A stretch of DNA of 64,000 nt from Metarhizium brunneum (GCF_013426205.1 NC_089426.1:2852001-2916000); one strand, 5' to 3'. Numbered from the stretch's first letter, positions 36,829 through 49,057 are shown. Notes: a model not told the origin generated them from the sequence alone. Made by a program: numbers and translations.

Positions 36829-39800
36829 GCTCTTTCAGCCGCGTCGGGGGCCTTTTGGGCCGGTAGCCGTCGATATTGCACCGGCACTGGATTAAGCTGT
36901 TGCATAGGGTCGCATTCCGCCAAGCGTCCTGGGGAATTGATGCGCCATCCGCTCCCGTCTTGATCTCAGGTGACCAGGCGGATATGCGTCTACCCTTGTC
37001 ACACCTCCAATGTGGCGTCGGGACATCGGGTTGGCACCCTGCTGAGAAATACTCCCTACTCCATATTACGTACGTACTACGTACAGTACAATATGGATGG
37101 CTTGAACCGGCAAAGTACGCATCGTCGTCATTGGCGTTGCCACCATTTGCTTAGCTTCTCTACCTTGGCCAGTGCCGTTGACAGGGCACATCTCCGAGCC
37201 ATTGCTGAAGCATCGTCTGGTGACCCGAAAGTAACTTGGATATCTGTCTCAGCCAGGACCGTTAAAAGGGCAGCAAACATATATGCAGATAACCAAGTGC
37301 TGACTCTAATTTGGAATTCGTGAGCGCACACAGACACGATGGAGTGACCAAGCTGGAGATATTTGTATATACATACGACGAGGGGTTGACCTGCCGCTGC
37401 ATGCGGTGAATTTAATGCTGCCTTTGAGGAATGCGCAGCCAGGGCCTCACCAGGAGGAATAGAGAGAATCGCCCGCATCCCGCAGCCCGGAGCATACATA
37501 GGCATACAACAACGTCTGGCTTGAGCAGCAAGTGAACCCCCCGTTTGCGCAGTCACTTGGGACTCACAAGACGCTTGACCCTGTTGAAGGGCATGAGAAG
37601 GGGGTGTGGATAGCAAGTCAACGACATGGAGAAGGCGATGAAAGCAATTGTGGATCCTGCGTGCTCCATGCGTCATGGCCCGTGCCATGAGCCTCCAAAA
37701 AAAGTGAGGATAAAGTCATGACAGCTGTGTGTGGGGCGACGTTGGCACTAAGTGCTGTAGCATGAACAAATGCTCCACAGTTTGATAGGACGCATGTCGA
37801 TCGGTCGCGGGAGCTAAGGGACGATCAAATGGCAAGCAAGCGACTCGACTGCTAGAGCTCGTCTCGATCACGAGGGGGCGCCTGTAAGAGACCCCAACGA
37901 CAGACGCTGAAAGAGACGTGGCGGCGGCGGCGACACAAGCGACTTCCTCCAGCTCCTTAGTTCCAAGCCCATCAACTCCCATCAAATAGATCTTGATCAC
38001 GGCGTCTCAGCCCTGCAGTGTCTGCCAAGACGACTAGTAGTAGACGACTGGCGTGGCCCGACAGCTGGCGTCGATTGGCACAAAAGAAATGTCCTCACGG
38101 CCTGCCTCTCATTGGACTGGGGCAGGCATTTCGCGCCATCCCAAGAGCCGCGATTCCCGAGCTTCGGATCCCTGATGCCTCTAATAGACTATGGAGTCTA
38201 TGAGGTGCGCAGGTTGGTCGGTGATGCGAGAACGTGACAGTCATAGTACCCGTTTGACCTCCTCCCACTGCCAAATGCGTGCCAGGCAGCCAAAAGGGCA
38301 CTTATACAGCGTCGTCCGCAGTCTATTATTGGATCCAATAGTGCGAACACCGTGACGCCGGGACACGATATCCCTCGCCAAGCTTGACAAAAACAGACAA
38401 CCAAACCAGAAGTAGGAGAAAATCACGCATCGGAATAGTATATCAAAGTCAAAACAACCATATGCCATCAAATGCTATCCCTCAGATCTGCATGTCGAGT
38501 CGCAACGTGCCTGTCACACACACAAGCTAAAAAAGCCTTTTGTACCAACCCCCAGTCCTTGCAATCGAGAAGCAAGCCCTGGTAGACCGCAACTCGTGTT
38601 CCATCTATTCTGAATGGTAGCAGGAGTCATTGGGCTTGTCGCTAGGCCACATTGGGCTCGCCCACCCTTTGTATTAGACGAATACCGGGCATTGCCGATT
38701 GGTCTGCATGTAGCCTTGAACAATCGGGAGGCCGTTTCAATTGTTGCCTCTTTATTCGGACATGTCCGAGGTGTGAGTGTGTCTGCTTCCGAGCGCCAAA
38801 GTCTTCGAGATGGCTATCGATTGAGTCTGAAGCGTTGTAAAAGCGGCTTTTGACACCTCATTGGATTGGAGGCACTTCCACCCACAACGGTCGAAGGAAT
38901 GCCCGGAGAACCGTACACCAGCTCTGATCTTTTCGCAAAAACATCGGGAATGGCAATGGCAATCCCAAGACCAACAGCTTTGGTGTAGGGTTATTGGGCG
39001 GTGGACAATGGATTCATGTCGATACCATTAGTAGGCGAGGGTGTCTTAGCGATGGCCAAGCGAAATATGCTTGAGACTGACTTCGCTTGCCAAGTGAAAT
39101 AGGCCACAGCGTTGACAGTTATACGCTAGACGACGAACTGAATCAATGATATTGTATTGAGTAGGGAGCAGAAACTGACCAAGACGAAGTAAAGGAGCAG
39201 GAGAGGAGGAAGGGAAAGTAGCAGGGGCAGCTCGCGGATGTGGCGTGTCGTTAATGATTGCGAGTGAAGGAAACGTACCTGTGATGGAGTCTGCCATTGT
39301 CTAGAACAGCGGGCCGTGAGACTGAACGAGGCGGAAGCCTGATATCAGAGACATGTCGAAAGTTGAAACACTGCAGAGCGAGCCGCAGAGGCCGATTGGA
39401 GCCAGAATGACGGAAGGACTCGGATTGAGGTACTCCATACGAAGCTGCTGAGTAAGTGGTGTGGCCTTGGGCCACGAAGCGGACGTCCTACTCCGTACTA
39501 CTGACACCGCAGAATAAAGAGATGAAGAATGCGCAGCGTTGACCAGTTAGCCTCAAGTTTGAACGCTGCTAGAGCACCACGTGCGTCAAAATGTGACAGA
39601 AATGCTACTTCAAGGCTACCAGACTTACCAACCAGGCCACCTGCCTCACCGATGTTCCTACCGGGTACCCAAAGTAAATATGCCCTTACTCAGCAGGGGC
39701 CCGTTCAATCATGGCCTTGCGTGCACGACACGACCGACGTTCCCTTACCTGCCCGTCACGTATTTGACCGAACCGGCTTCAATCCTCAGGCGAGTAAGAC

Positions 39801-41939
39801 ATTTGTGTTACTACTACTCGACTTTCAAGTCATCTCTTTGCCAAGAGACTAGATTTTACAGTACAATAACGCTCGGTAGTCTACCCGAAGCACGTGCAGT
39901 GGTATTCAACTGAACACTCGTACGGAGCACGTGCCCGACCAAAGAACCATCCGTCACATATCACTTCAAAGGCCAGCATATTATCTGACAGCGCCAGTCC
40001 CGGCTGCTGAGGACTTAAAAATCTGCCGACTGGAATTTCCAAATTTCTTGCAGATGCTCGGTTGGTTGGTTGGTCAAGGCCGGGCTGCGCTCGTTGCCTG
40101 CCGCGAGCCTTGTCACGCCTGTCCAATGCTCAATGTCCAGCAATGGACCAATGCAGTATGGCTGACATCAGAGACAGACAGGATTGAATGGTTGGTTGGA
40201 ATAGCCTGTCTATTCCTCTGTGGCGACATCCCTGTTCCTTGTTTGGCGGCCGCTCCCCCACCGAGGTTCCGATATTGCCAGCGATATCCGCGTGGCTCCC
40301 CCAAGTCTGCGTCTCTAATCGTCTTCCCACCACCACCGTCCTCCCATCTCTGATGAGCTCAGATGGCAGAGGCACTTGGAGGCTGTCAGAATCGGATTTC
40401 ATCGACCCACCTATTCATCGCCCAATTCATTCATTGTACGGAGTTGTCCGTGTTCAGAACTTGGACTCGACCGCCTCGATCTCTGGTGATGCTATAGCCA
40501 AACGGCCCCATCTACTCTTCTCCGTTCTCAAAAACTGCTGATGATCCTTCTAACCATTACCGAAGCCACATTGTCTAGCTCTGTCTGGGGCAGGATCTGG
40601 TGGACTAAATATTTACCTGTTGCCATGATCGTCCCGTTGGTCTTCTCCAGGCCGAGTACGGAGTATGGAATACTCAATCATGTCGCCTGAAATTTTGCTT
40701 CTAATACTCCGTATTGCGTGCATTCTTGATCCTGGCCCCATTCAAATTCGAACCGACCCCCTAATCTCGTGGTCGACTTTGGGTTGCATGTTGGCCGTAC
40801 CGTCTGCATAGTTGATTTAGTCGATAACCGCACACTCATAACGCCGACCTTGGCTCCAGGATATGCCGTATTGAAGCAAACCCGTACGTATTGAGCAAGC
40901 TCAGTACACAGTATTGTACTTGCGCGATGTCTGTTTCATCTCGGCAGTGGATCCGTCCGAGTGTTGAGACACAAAGTTTTGTTGTTGGGTCGCACCCGTG
41001 CGGGAACCAGCCACAGAAGAATGGCATTCTTGCAATGCATGCAATTTGTACTCCCTACACCAGCACAATGCCCTAGAAACCCATCACTATAAAGTTGATA
41101 TACCGCTAAGTGGATCGGCTATGGCACTTGGACTTCGGACGCGTGCCTGGACGATGGCTATGCGTGTGCAACCGCTCCCGTTATATGGTCCGGAAAAAGC
41201 AAACAAACTAGTCGCTTCAGAGATTTGAGAAAATCACCAACTGTTGCAAGCAATTTCATCCATGAGCTTTGCGTTGTTTGCAGTCTTGACCGCAAACCAG
41301 GTAGTCAACCGCGGTGGTATACAAGACCGTGGGCAGAGCGGTTGGCTGGGTTGCTGGACTCAACGGCCTTCGCTCCAACAACGCTGCTCGGGCCATGGTG
41401 TTACTAGAGGGTGTGCGAAGTATGTGCTGTATGCGCACTAATCATGTCCAAGTACATGTCTCTGGGTCTCTCTTGTTTATGTCTCAAAAATTGGCGTCAT
41501 TTGGATCTAGTATTCCAGAGACTTTTGACAACCCGTGCCGGAACCGGTTCGTCCGTGCGACAAAGTTGTTGGCTTGCTCTGCATTCGCGCTATCACAGTG
41601 GCCGAGTCTCGAGGTCGTCGGGTAGTCACTATTGTGCCTGGTGTCTTTGAAAGCTACGGGCCGAGTCGTACGGTTAAAGCTTTGGACTCATGCATCATGA
41701 CGATCGACGTGCACGGCCTAGAGGGCGGAGGCTGCAACTCTGGTGTCTCTCGGCCGGGTCGACAGAATTTGTCACAGGCAAACGGTAGGCCGAATGCTCA
41801 GAGCTCCTACGGAGAAAACCAAGACTTACAAATAAAGAAACAATGACGCAGGGATCCATTCATAGATCCCGAAATCTGCGCAAGGGTTTGCCGATGCTGG
41901 CACCCAACTTGCGATGCAGAAGAGCAGCAGCAGCAATAA

Positions 41940-41976
41940 CAACACCAACACCAACACCAACACCAACAACAGCAAT
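41940..41976. repeat. ACCAAC microsatellite
   Basis: Four or so consecutive ACCAAC hexamers flanked by CAACA and CAGCA triplet-like sequence; preceded by a GCA run near 41920. Low-complexity DNA, non-coding as far as can be seen. Confidence 0.75.
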
Positions 41977-43149
41977 AGCTAGAGATGAATAACGATGCCT
42001 GGGACCCAATGCCTACAGGGTGTCGGACTGGGAATCGTCCAGTGACAAGGCATAAAATGGTTCTGCCTACCAGGGAATTAGAAATACGACATGGAGGAGG
42101 GTTCGAAGCTGTGTATGCTCGCAGCTGCCGGTAACCAATCAACCCCCTCCAGAAAATGCCGTTAGGATGTAAGAACCGGCTTGCAGAATTGCTGTCCCAT
42201 GGTCTCGGTGGCTTTGTGGGGATCAACAACTGCGATGAAGAGGACAGACAAACAAGAGCTGGCCAAAGGACGCACTGCGCACCTAGGCCATAGCCCTGGG
42301 TCGTTTTGAAACCATCTCAGCACTCTGGTTCCTCCTGATGACTAGGCGAACCAACCCACAGGCAATCCGTGTCCCAGGAGTGCCCACCTCCCCCATACCC
42401 ACCATCGTCGTGGCTCGGCCTAGAAACACTGATGATCAACTCAACAGTCAAAATTAGTACAGTGAAATGCGGAGCACCAGTGGGTGAAACCCGGCAAGTT
42501 TACCATCTCCACACCGTTTTGTTTCCTTGTGAACATTGAAGGCGTGAAGGCAGTTAGTCTTAATTCAGTGCCGAAGCCGTGGCTCATTGGAGAATGCGTA
42601 GTGGCGGTTGGTATATGCTAGTTTGGTTTGGCCAGATGTCCCTATGACATCTAGAACAAACCGGTCTGATGCAGCCCCCCGCCCCGGGCACCCAGGATGT
42701 GGCGCATGACTGTTCAAGAGGCGCGATCAAAAGGCACAATAAAAAGGACCATTTCTTGCTCCTCATCAGGGTGTGGGTGTATTGGGGCTCGTCCTAGCCA
42801 ACAAATTATCAACATCTTGCCAATAGCTTCTTGTGGCGCTCGCCTTGCCTACACGCCAGCTACATCTCTCACAGCTTGAATGTTGTAAGGCCAGAAGTTC
42901 GATTTTGTGTTAACATTCAATTCATGGGGTATCGAGGTGGAACTAGAAAATGAAATAAAAAATAAAACAAAATTTTTGGGCCGACCCGCTTGCGCCTGTG
43001 AATGACAACCTGTGCCTTTATGTGTCCCAGTGACACTTTGGTGTCTCTTGTAGCAAAAGGTGTCCTGAACGCCTCAACGAAACATATAATACAAGCTCGG
43101 GACCTAGAGCAGATGATGCCTAACGCCAAATTCGCAGCCTCTTTACCCC

Positions 43150-44441
43150 TCAAAACGGGTAATTGAAGTCGTCTTGCGGGTTATGCATAGGGCTCCGTTG
43201 AATGTTTCCAGCTGGAGGAACTGTTAGTTGAAGTTGCCATGTTGAAGCTCGGGAAACTCACTTCTGTCTCCCTCTGATTGAGTTTGACCTAGAATAGTGT
43301 CTACGTCCCAGGGAATGTCGATATCGAAACTTTTTGTGATGTTTTCAAAACTCATTGTTGGTGAACCGGCGAGCGACATCTGTTTGTTGGTTATGAAGGT
43401 AGGAGCTTCTTCTGTCAACAGCATCATGTAGCACCCGCCTTACTTGCATGTTTGCTACACCACCAATCGTTACCATCGGCGTATTGAAAGGATCAATTTG
43501 CATTATTTCCTATGGCAAAGGGAACATACTAGAGCTATGCGAGGCATCTAGAGAACAAACCTTTAGACCGATCAACTCTAGAAGCGAGAAATGTCTTGAC
43601 GCATGGATTCCTTGAATGTGGTGAATGACTCGCGAAAACGCCTGGAATATAAGATTAGGAAGCTGCAAACTGGAGCGGCCATCCAGTATGACTGCCAGCA
43701 TCATCTCCCATGGGCTCAATTCTGTCGTAGTTTTCATCCCACAATTCAGAAAGTAGGGAGGTGTTTTCATTCTCTGGGGCCACTGGGCCTGAAATAATTG
43801 GGAGTTGTGAGATAGGAGTCATCACTGGCAAAATGGTTTCGGAAGGCCAGTCCATGCCACCATTGACCGCAGCCATCATCTGCGGCTGGTTCTGTTGGTT
43901 TGTTGGCCCGTTACTGAGCTCAAACATATTGTTCTGAGACTCAATTTGATCCAGGCTCCCGAGTTGTGACTGCTGTCCATCACCAAAGGAAAGGTTCTGA
44001 GATTCAGACATTGGGCCGATCATCAAAGGGTCTAAAGCAAGGTCCTCTAGACCTCGAACTCTGCAGTCATTTGACCTGTTGTCTTGTTTCTGGCGGAGAG
44101 CAAGATGCATAGCCACTGAAGCAGTATTTGGGATAGCCGCAAGCCCTTTAGAGTCCGTGTCGTTGGCTACAATTCATTAATACGAATTCTGACAAGAGCG
44201 AGATTGGAACAGTACCTTCAGAGTAATCGTAAATCAGTGATCCACAGTGGGTGCGAACGTCTTCCTCAGTTGTACATGGCTTCATGGTATAGCAGATTGC
44301 ATCAGTCCCGCCATCCATGATATATGCCAGCGAGTAAGAGGCGGAAGATCGTCCAGTAACGGCCCATTGGCCTCCTGGTCGTGGCTCCAAGTGTCGCAGT
44401 GCCGAGACCGTGGGAAGAGTAAGTCTGTCTGAGGATTCCAT
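43150..44441 (-). CDS. unrecognised six-exon gene inside the MAT locus
   Basis: Working model: exons 44441-44216, 44166-43743, 43669-43561, 43509-43444, 43379-43262 and 43220-43150; introns 49, 73, 51, 64 and 41 nt; total 1014 nt, 337 residues, all phases consistent. Two donors are near consensus (GTAAGG at 43443 and GTGAGT at 43261). The 73-nt intron (donor GTGGGA) is the weakest call: without it the second exon stops at 43655. The protein opens MESSDRLTLPTVSALRHLEP, has a middle rich in Gln, Asn, Ser and Met, and ends NPQDDFNYPF. I recognise no HMG box, alpha box or other domain. It lies between SLA2 and MAT1-2-1, opposite to MAT1-2-1. Position suggests an accessory MAT1-2 gene of the kind described in other Hypocreales (the MAT1-2-3/-8/-9 class), but I cannot confirm that. 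Confidence 0.6.
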
Positions 44442-45606
44442 ATCGCTGATTTTGTCTCAGTGCTTGCTTGGTATCGTTTTGGAACCAGAAAGGAAAAAAG
44501 ATGCTGGACGAGACACAAGATTTTGTTTGACGTCGAAGCGGTTAAAAGTGATGCGAGAAAGAAGTTCTGGGGGACAGTGCTAGGTGGGAGACAGAGCTTA
44601 AATGACCTTGGTGGGGCTTGGGCTTTTTTTGGGCTGGCTGGTGAAGAAGCGAGAGTGCTCTGTCTGCAGGCCAGCACTGTCCTAGATACCTACCTAGGTA
44701 GGTAGCTTGACCCCGTGATTCATGCTCTCACATGTCATGTGCATGGCGCAACACTCCTCATCCACAAATACACTCCCTACAGTGGGAGGCAAAAGTATTT
44801 GACCAGATCGAGTACCGGGCTATCATGATCTACACTACAGTAAACTATATTATGTTTATGTATTCTTCTTGTTGCGAAAACTTATTCTGCCACAGACTGT
44901 ACCTACAGTTGGGGGTCAAATAAATAGATGTCTATGCCCACAATCTGTAATTACCTTCCGACCTAGGTAGATAGGTCAACCTAGGTACATATTGACGGCA
45001 GGCACTGCTATAGCGCAGATTTATTCTTCTGCGTTAAATTTCCTCACTTAAGCTACTTAGGTAGTTCTTTTTGTAATACAACTTGTCTGTTGCATCATGA
45101 GCTCTTGTGTTTTTGCTGTAGATCCCTCTCTATGCTCGGTCACTTACAGTAACGGCCAAGTTACATCTCATAAATATTCTAGACAGAAAATTTTATAAGC
45201 ACATTTATACAAGTTCTTTCTTAGCTATATAGGTACTATTAGCTACCTACTAGGTAGTATATAAAGCATGCTATCTCAGACATTGTGTACCATAAAGTTA
45301 TTCTTAAGTGGTCCCGAGCAAGAACTATATAACCACTGTATGTTGGATTGAAACAACCACGTGCAGGGCATTTCGATGGTATTATCTCCTATATGTTGTT
45401 TCAATTGATGTGCTTCAGAAGTGTTGGATCGCTATTATAGTGATATTGACATGGAGGCGACTAATTCAGTAAGGGCTGGCAAAGAATCCACAGTCTAAGT
45501 TTCAAGGTCAGAATAAGAGTTGAAAGGTGCTAGAGGAAATGGCAAGATGCTAGAGGAAATGCAATTTACCTTTTTCTTGGTGTGGTTAATTGTGACGATT
45601 ATCTTT
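44442..45606. other. AT-rich interval of the MAT locus
   Basis: Clearly more AT-rich by eye than the flanks. It contains several CCTAGG-centred palindromes, the longest an 18-bp perfect one at 44687-44704, and a 14-bp direct repeat whose copies lie at 45528-45541 and 45548-45561. No coding candidate. Confidence 0.6.
44687..44704. repeat. 18-bp perfect palindrome centred on CCTAGG
   Basis: TACCTACCTAGGTAGGTA equals its own reverse complement. Related shorter palindromes follow at 44961-44968, 44979-44986 and 45243-45257. Confidence 0.9.
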
Positions 45607-46364
45607 TTACTGATAACTTCTCGCAGAACTTTCCCACCATGATAATGACATATGGTGTATATATGTAATTACTGTTTTGATAAAATCTCTTTGGATAAAA
45701 GTAGGTATGATTGATCTTGTTTTGAGGTCCATAGAATGATTTAGTATAGAATTACAAATTACTATATTCGCCCTAAAACATGCCCTATAACTACGCAGGA
45801 AGTAGCTCCTACGGAGGAAGAATGGCCATGTGTTATCGACAAAAAATTGCTTTCCATACTTGAAAGTGAATGACCGGACACATGCCTCCAGCTTTTGCGG
45901 TGGTAAAGGGGAAATAAACCACTGAAATGGCTCAGCGAGCTCTGGCATGACTGATAGAGAAGCAAGCAGGTATGATCTGTAAATGACCAGTTTTGGAGCC
46001 AATGCCACTGTCTGATAAATAGAGAGTGCTCAAGTGTTAATAGTGAAGCCAGGTATTGAGGGCCAAGCTTCTGAAATCAAACTGAAACGCAACCGTTTAA
46101 CTTAAAATCTGGTGTCATTTGTGAGTATGGAATCATAGGCAAATGAACAGAGTACACTTGCATAAGCTCCTGCTTCTGTTCTGAAGAAAGATTCCATGTC
46201 TATGGAAAAATGGAGCTCATAAACGCCCGAGTACCGACGTAGAAATTTTTTGGCTGAGAGATTGTGCCATCAAACCTCAATTTTCCCAGACACTTGAAGT
46301 CGGGGCCTTTGTCGTAGCTCCGATCAGAAGTGGCTTTAGCTGCCCTGGGGTGTGTACCAAACAT
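45607..46364 (-). pseudogene. degenerate protein-coding relic in the MAT locus, in-frame stop
   Basis: On the minus strand an ATG at 46364 opens 54 codons starting MFGTHPRAAKATSDRSYDKG and containing GTISQPKNFYVGTRAF. A TAG at 46202-46200 interrupts, and the same frame then continues for 37 codons (TWNLSSEQKQELMQVY to MTPDFKLNGC). A 77-nt intron-like gap (46088-46012, GTTTCA ... ATCAG) leads to a further frame with protein-like composition (TVALAPKLVIYRSYLLAS, PELAEPFQWFISPLPPQK). It then runs to a stop at 45607, though the last part may be intronic or random. I do not recognise the family. Alternatives: a functional gene with an unusually short (35-39 nt) intron that removes the TAG, or a relic of a MAT gene left in this idiomorph. 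Confidence 0.5.
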
Positions 46365-46738
46365 GAGTTGTAGGTGGGGTGCCAGAACTTATTTTAGAGC
46401 TACCCCTCACCCCTGTGAATCAAATGGCACTAAGCTGGGAGGGTTGGCACAGACCCTGGCATGGAGTAAAAGCCTCTTGAGCCATCGGATACATTTAACA
46501 GTGCCTCCAATGCATGGTCTTGTTTGCCCACCGACAATTTAAGAACTCTTTCACCACCACATGTAGCTTTCATTTCTTATGAATGCACATTTTGAGAACT
46601 CAACTTTTAAAACCACGACTCTGTACTTTCAGCTATCTATATCGCGAACTCTGGATCATCAACCACAGCTGGCTTTAGATTTCAAATATTGTCTAGAGAC
46701 ACAATTTCCGATTCTAAAGCAAGCACGGTATCACAGCA
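46365..46738. promoter_or_regulatory. divergent upstream region of MAT1-2-1
   Basis: 374 bases between the start of the degenerate minus-strand frame and MAT1-2-1. Presumably holds the MAT1-2-1 promoter; no specific site is claimed. Confidence 0.45.
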
Positions 46739-47581
46739 ATGGATCCAGAAACAAACTGGATGCCAGTTTCTCAGTGGAACTTGGATCAGCTACGAGGCAT
46801 TTGGTCCCAACTCCAGACCCAGGTGAATCCATTTGCACATGTCCTCTGTTTGGATGGAAATCTTTACCGAATGCTGGATGATGGGGCAAAGAATTTCATT
46901 GTTCAAAACTTCATGTAAGAATTATCCAAGGCATATGGCCGGATCACTGCTAATGTTCTTAAATTTAGACATCACGTCAAAGAGCCAGTGTTGTATTGCA
47001 TTGACGGAACCGGCCCTGATCGTGTCTACTTGGGAGCTCCACGACATTTTGTAACTGGTGGTGGGATTCTTATTCAACCCAGTGGCTCGGATCCATTTTG
47101 GGTCATTCGCAATGAAATAAAGTTGAGAACTGCAACAATATGCCCGCCTCCTGTATCTACGAAGGCCACAAAGATTCCGCGTCCTCCAAATGCGTACATT
47201 CTTTACCGAAAAGAACGCCACAATACCGTGAAGGAAGCAAACCCAGGCATCACAAACAATGAAATTTGTAAGTTTTCTCAATGTCAGTTCACGACACACT
47301 ACTTACTTCTTGAAGCTCAAATCCTTGGCCGAGCATGGAATCTTGAGTCACGAGAAGTACGCCAAAAGTATAAAGACATGGCCGATAGGGTGAAGCAGGC
47401 ACTACTGGAAAAGCATCCAGATTACCAATATAAGCCCCGAAAGCCATCTGAGAAGAAACGTCGCACCAGGAGAAATGCACAATCGCAAGTGTCAATGAAC
47501 TCGGCTACCGGAGACTTTACAATTTCCTCTCCTGAGTGCATGATTCCTCTAACTCCGGCTGGTTCTCACGTCGTTGTCTAA
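46739..47581 (+). CDS. MAT1-2-1: MAT1-2-1, HMG-box mating-type transcription factor
   Basis: Three exons, 46739-46914, 46969-47267 and 47316-47581, total 741 nt, 246 residues with phases 2 and 1. The N-terminus starts MDPETNWMPVSQWNLDQLRG. The MATA-type HMG box begins about residue 127 (KIPRPPNAYILYRKERHN, then NPGITNNEISQILGRAWNLE and HPDYQYKPRKPSEKKRR). The second intron (GTAAGT donor at 47268) splits the Ser codon of EISQILG, the position conserved in MAT1-2-1 of Pezizomycotina and therefore a strong diagnostic. The protein directs MAT1-2 mating identity, including pheromone and receptor expression and partner recognition. Length matches Hypocreales MAT1-2-1. It lies between SLA2 and APN2 as expected. 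Confidence 0.97.
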
Positions 47582-49057
47582 AAGAATTCATGGGTCTGAA
47601 TGGACAAACAACCAAAACTTGCACTGCTACATATAGTGTGTATTGAATGTGTATGTGGATCTGAGGATTACAATAACTCCAGCACTAACGAAATGAAATA
47701 GCCAAAGGCACCGATTCCGCGTTTCTCAAAGCCGGATAGCTCTCGTATTCAGCCAGAAAAATTACGTGGCGATACATTTTTTTCTCTTTATGTTGATACA
47801 AGTAAAATGATACCCCGGTCAAATCTCACGATGATCTCTTATTTGCTTTTATACAACGTCGATTAAACTAGTGAGAGTGTTAAACTCTCACGAGTTCGTG
47901 GGACTGCGTCAGGTTTCTATTGTGGACCTCGGAGGGGAGGCGGTTCAAAATTCATGGCAGCAGCTGGAGTTCATGGAATAGCATAGGTTTATTTTTCTTG
48001 TATCTAGGGAGTTGCAAAATTTTTAAAAGCCAGCGACTTTGCAGGCTCAAGATACCCCTTTCCCCTGCCACCGCAATAAGCATGTTTTTGACGAATGCGC
48101 AGCTTCATTCTCCCATGTCCGCACCAGCGTGAATGATTGAGCTACTACAATCTTGCTTCAAAATCGAGTCTGCGTGCTGAAACGACATCTATGCTGGGCT
48201 TGTTGAACATGTATGGTCAAATAGCTGCTGATTTCGCAGGCACTCTTTCAGCGCTTATGCAGTCACACATTTCCGAGGGTTTGCCCGCACAGGCAGAGAT
48301 ACAATTACATTTAATCCGAGGGTTTAATTTTGCCTACGGGCGACACATCAATCGACACTTCTGGGACTTGGTCCCCTGTGACTACTCAAGTCGCAAAAGT
48401 CGGTGTGGGCAGAATAATAAAAAGAGACACGTCATCATGTCACAAGACCATGTCGGGAAAGAAATGAGCAAAGAGCGCTAACGTTATATTAAATCAGGTA
48501 GGCGAAGAGCTACCTCTCATGTGACGAGCCGAGCTATGATCAACTGCTTCTGTGGAATGCATCAACCGATGGGCGTGAGTCGGAGTCGCTATAGAACTCA
48601 ATGATGACAAGTGCATGCCGTTGCATCCAAGCGTAGGGAGCACTCCATGGGTTGCGACAAAAATTGGCTTCTACGCCCAGGACTGTCACGACATGCTGAA
48701 CGGATTTATGGCGCCTGGCTAAACCTAGAGTCAAAATTCCAAGCGGTAGAAGAGGTAATCTGAGCAATGCATGATCTGGGCAACAGTTGGATGCTGCAAC
48801 ATGAAGAATGTGTAATTCAAGAGCGAGATTCGAGGCGAGAGTTCTGGCAAACATTGGTTGCGGAGAGTAGATTACACTGAGACGAAGACTACGTCTTCAG
48901 ACGGGGGAACACGTAGATACGTAAGTCTACGTCGCCATGAGAAAGACTACGGTAGCATTCCTGAGGCTGAATCATGCCGCGAACGGAATAAATAGCGCAA
49001 CGCTCAAGGTGAATATAGATGCTATGAAGAGCCACCACTGACGATACCACATGGCCG
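47582..49057. other. intergenic region MAT1-2-1 / APN2
   Basis: About 1.5 kb. Two moderately long frames (48137-48481 plus, 48540-48854 minus) have protein-like stretches but no start, splice or family support. The idiomorph edge probably lies here, because APN2 is common to both mating types. No alpha-box fragment was found. Confidence 0.5.

Larger units (their letters stand above)
35252..43149. other. 7.9-kb gene-poor interval between SLA2 and the MAT genes
   Basis: The longest reading frames here (up to 186 codons, for example 37128-37688 minus) look like chance: no family resemblance, no splice-linked continuation, biased composition. Small repeats are present: a 7-bp tandem repeat at 36797-36828, an ACCAAC microsatellite near 41945-41970, and three exact TACGGAGTA-type 9-mers (39489, 40657, 40705). 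Short T, A and C runs are common. I found no tRNA, 5S rRNA or transposon signature. Non-coding transcripts are possible but unsupported. Confidence 0.6.

Noticed and set aside
37128..37688. 186-codon minus-strand frame in the SLA2-MAT gap
   Set aside because: Cys/Ala-rich composition without domain, splice partner or family resemblance; such a length can arise by chance in GC-balanced DNA.
40741..40770. GGTTCGAAT-like sequence on the minus strand, a possible tRNA T-loop
   Set aside because: No matching acceptor stem, anticodon arm or D-loop around it.
43655..43742. Stop at 43655 as the end of the unrecognised MAT-locus gene
   Set aside because: Four further exons with matching phases and good donors follow, so the longer model is preferred, but the shorter one is not excluded.
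48137..48854. Frames at 48137-48481 (plus) and 48540-48854 (minus) between MAT1-2-1 and APN2, considered as MAT1-1-1 relics
   Set aside because: No alpha-box residues, no ATG or splice support; resemblance was not convincing enough to annotate.
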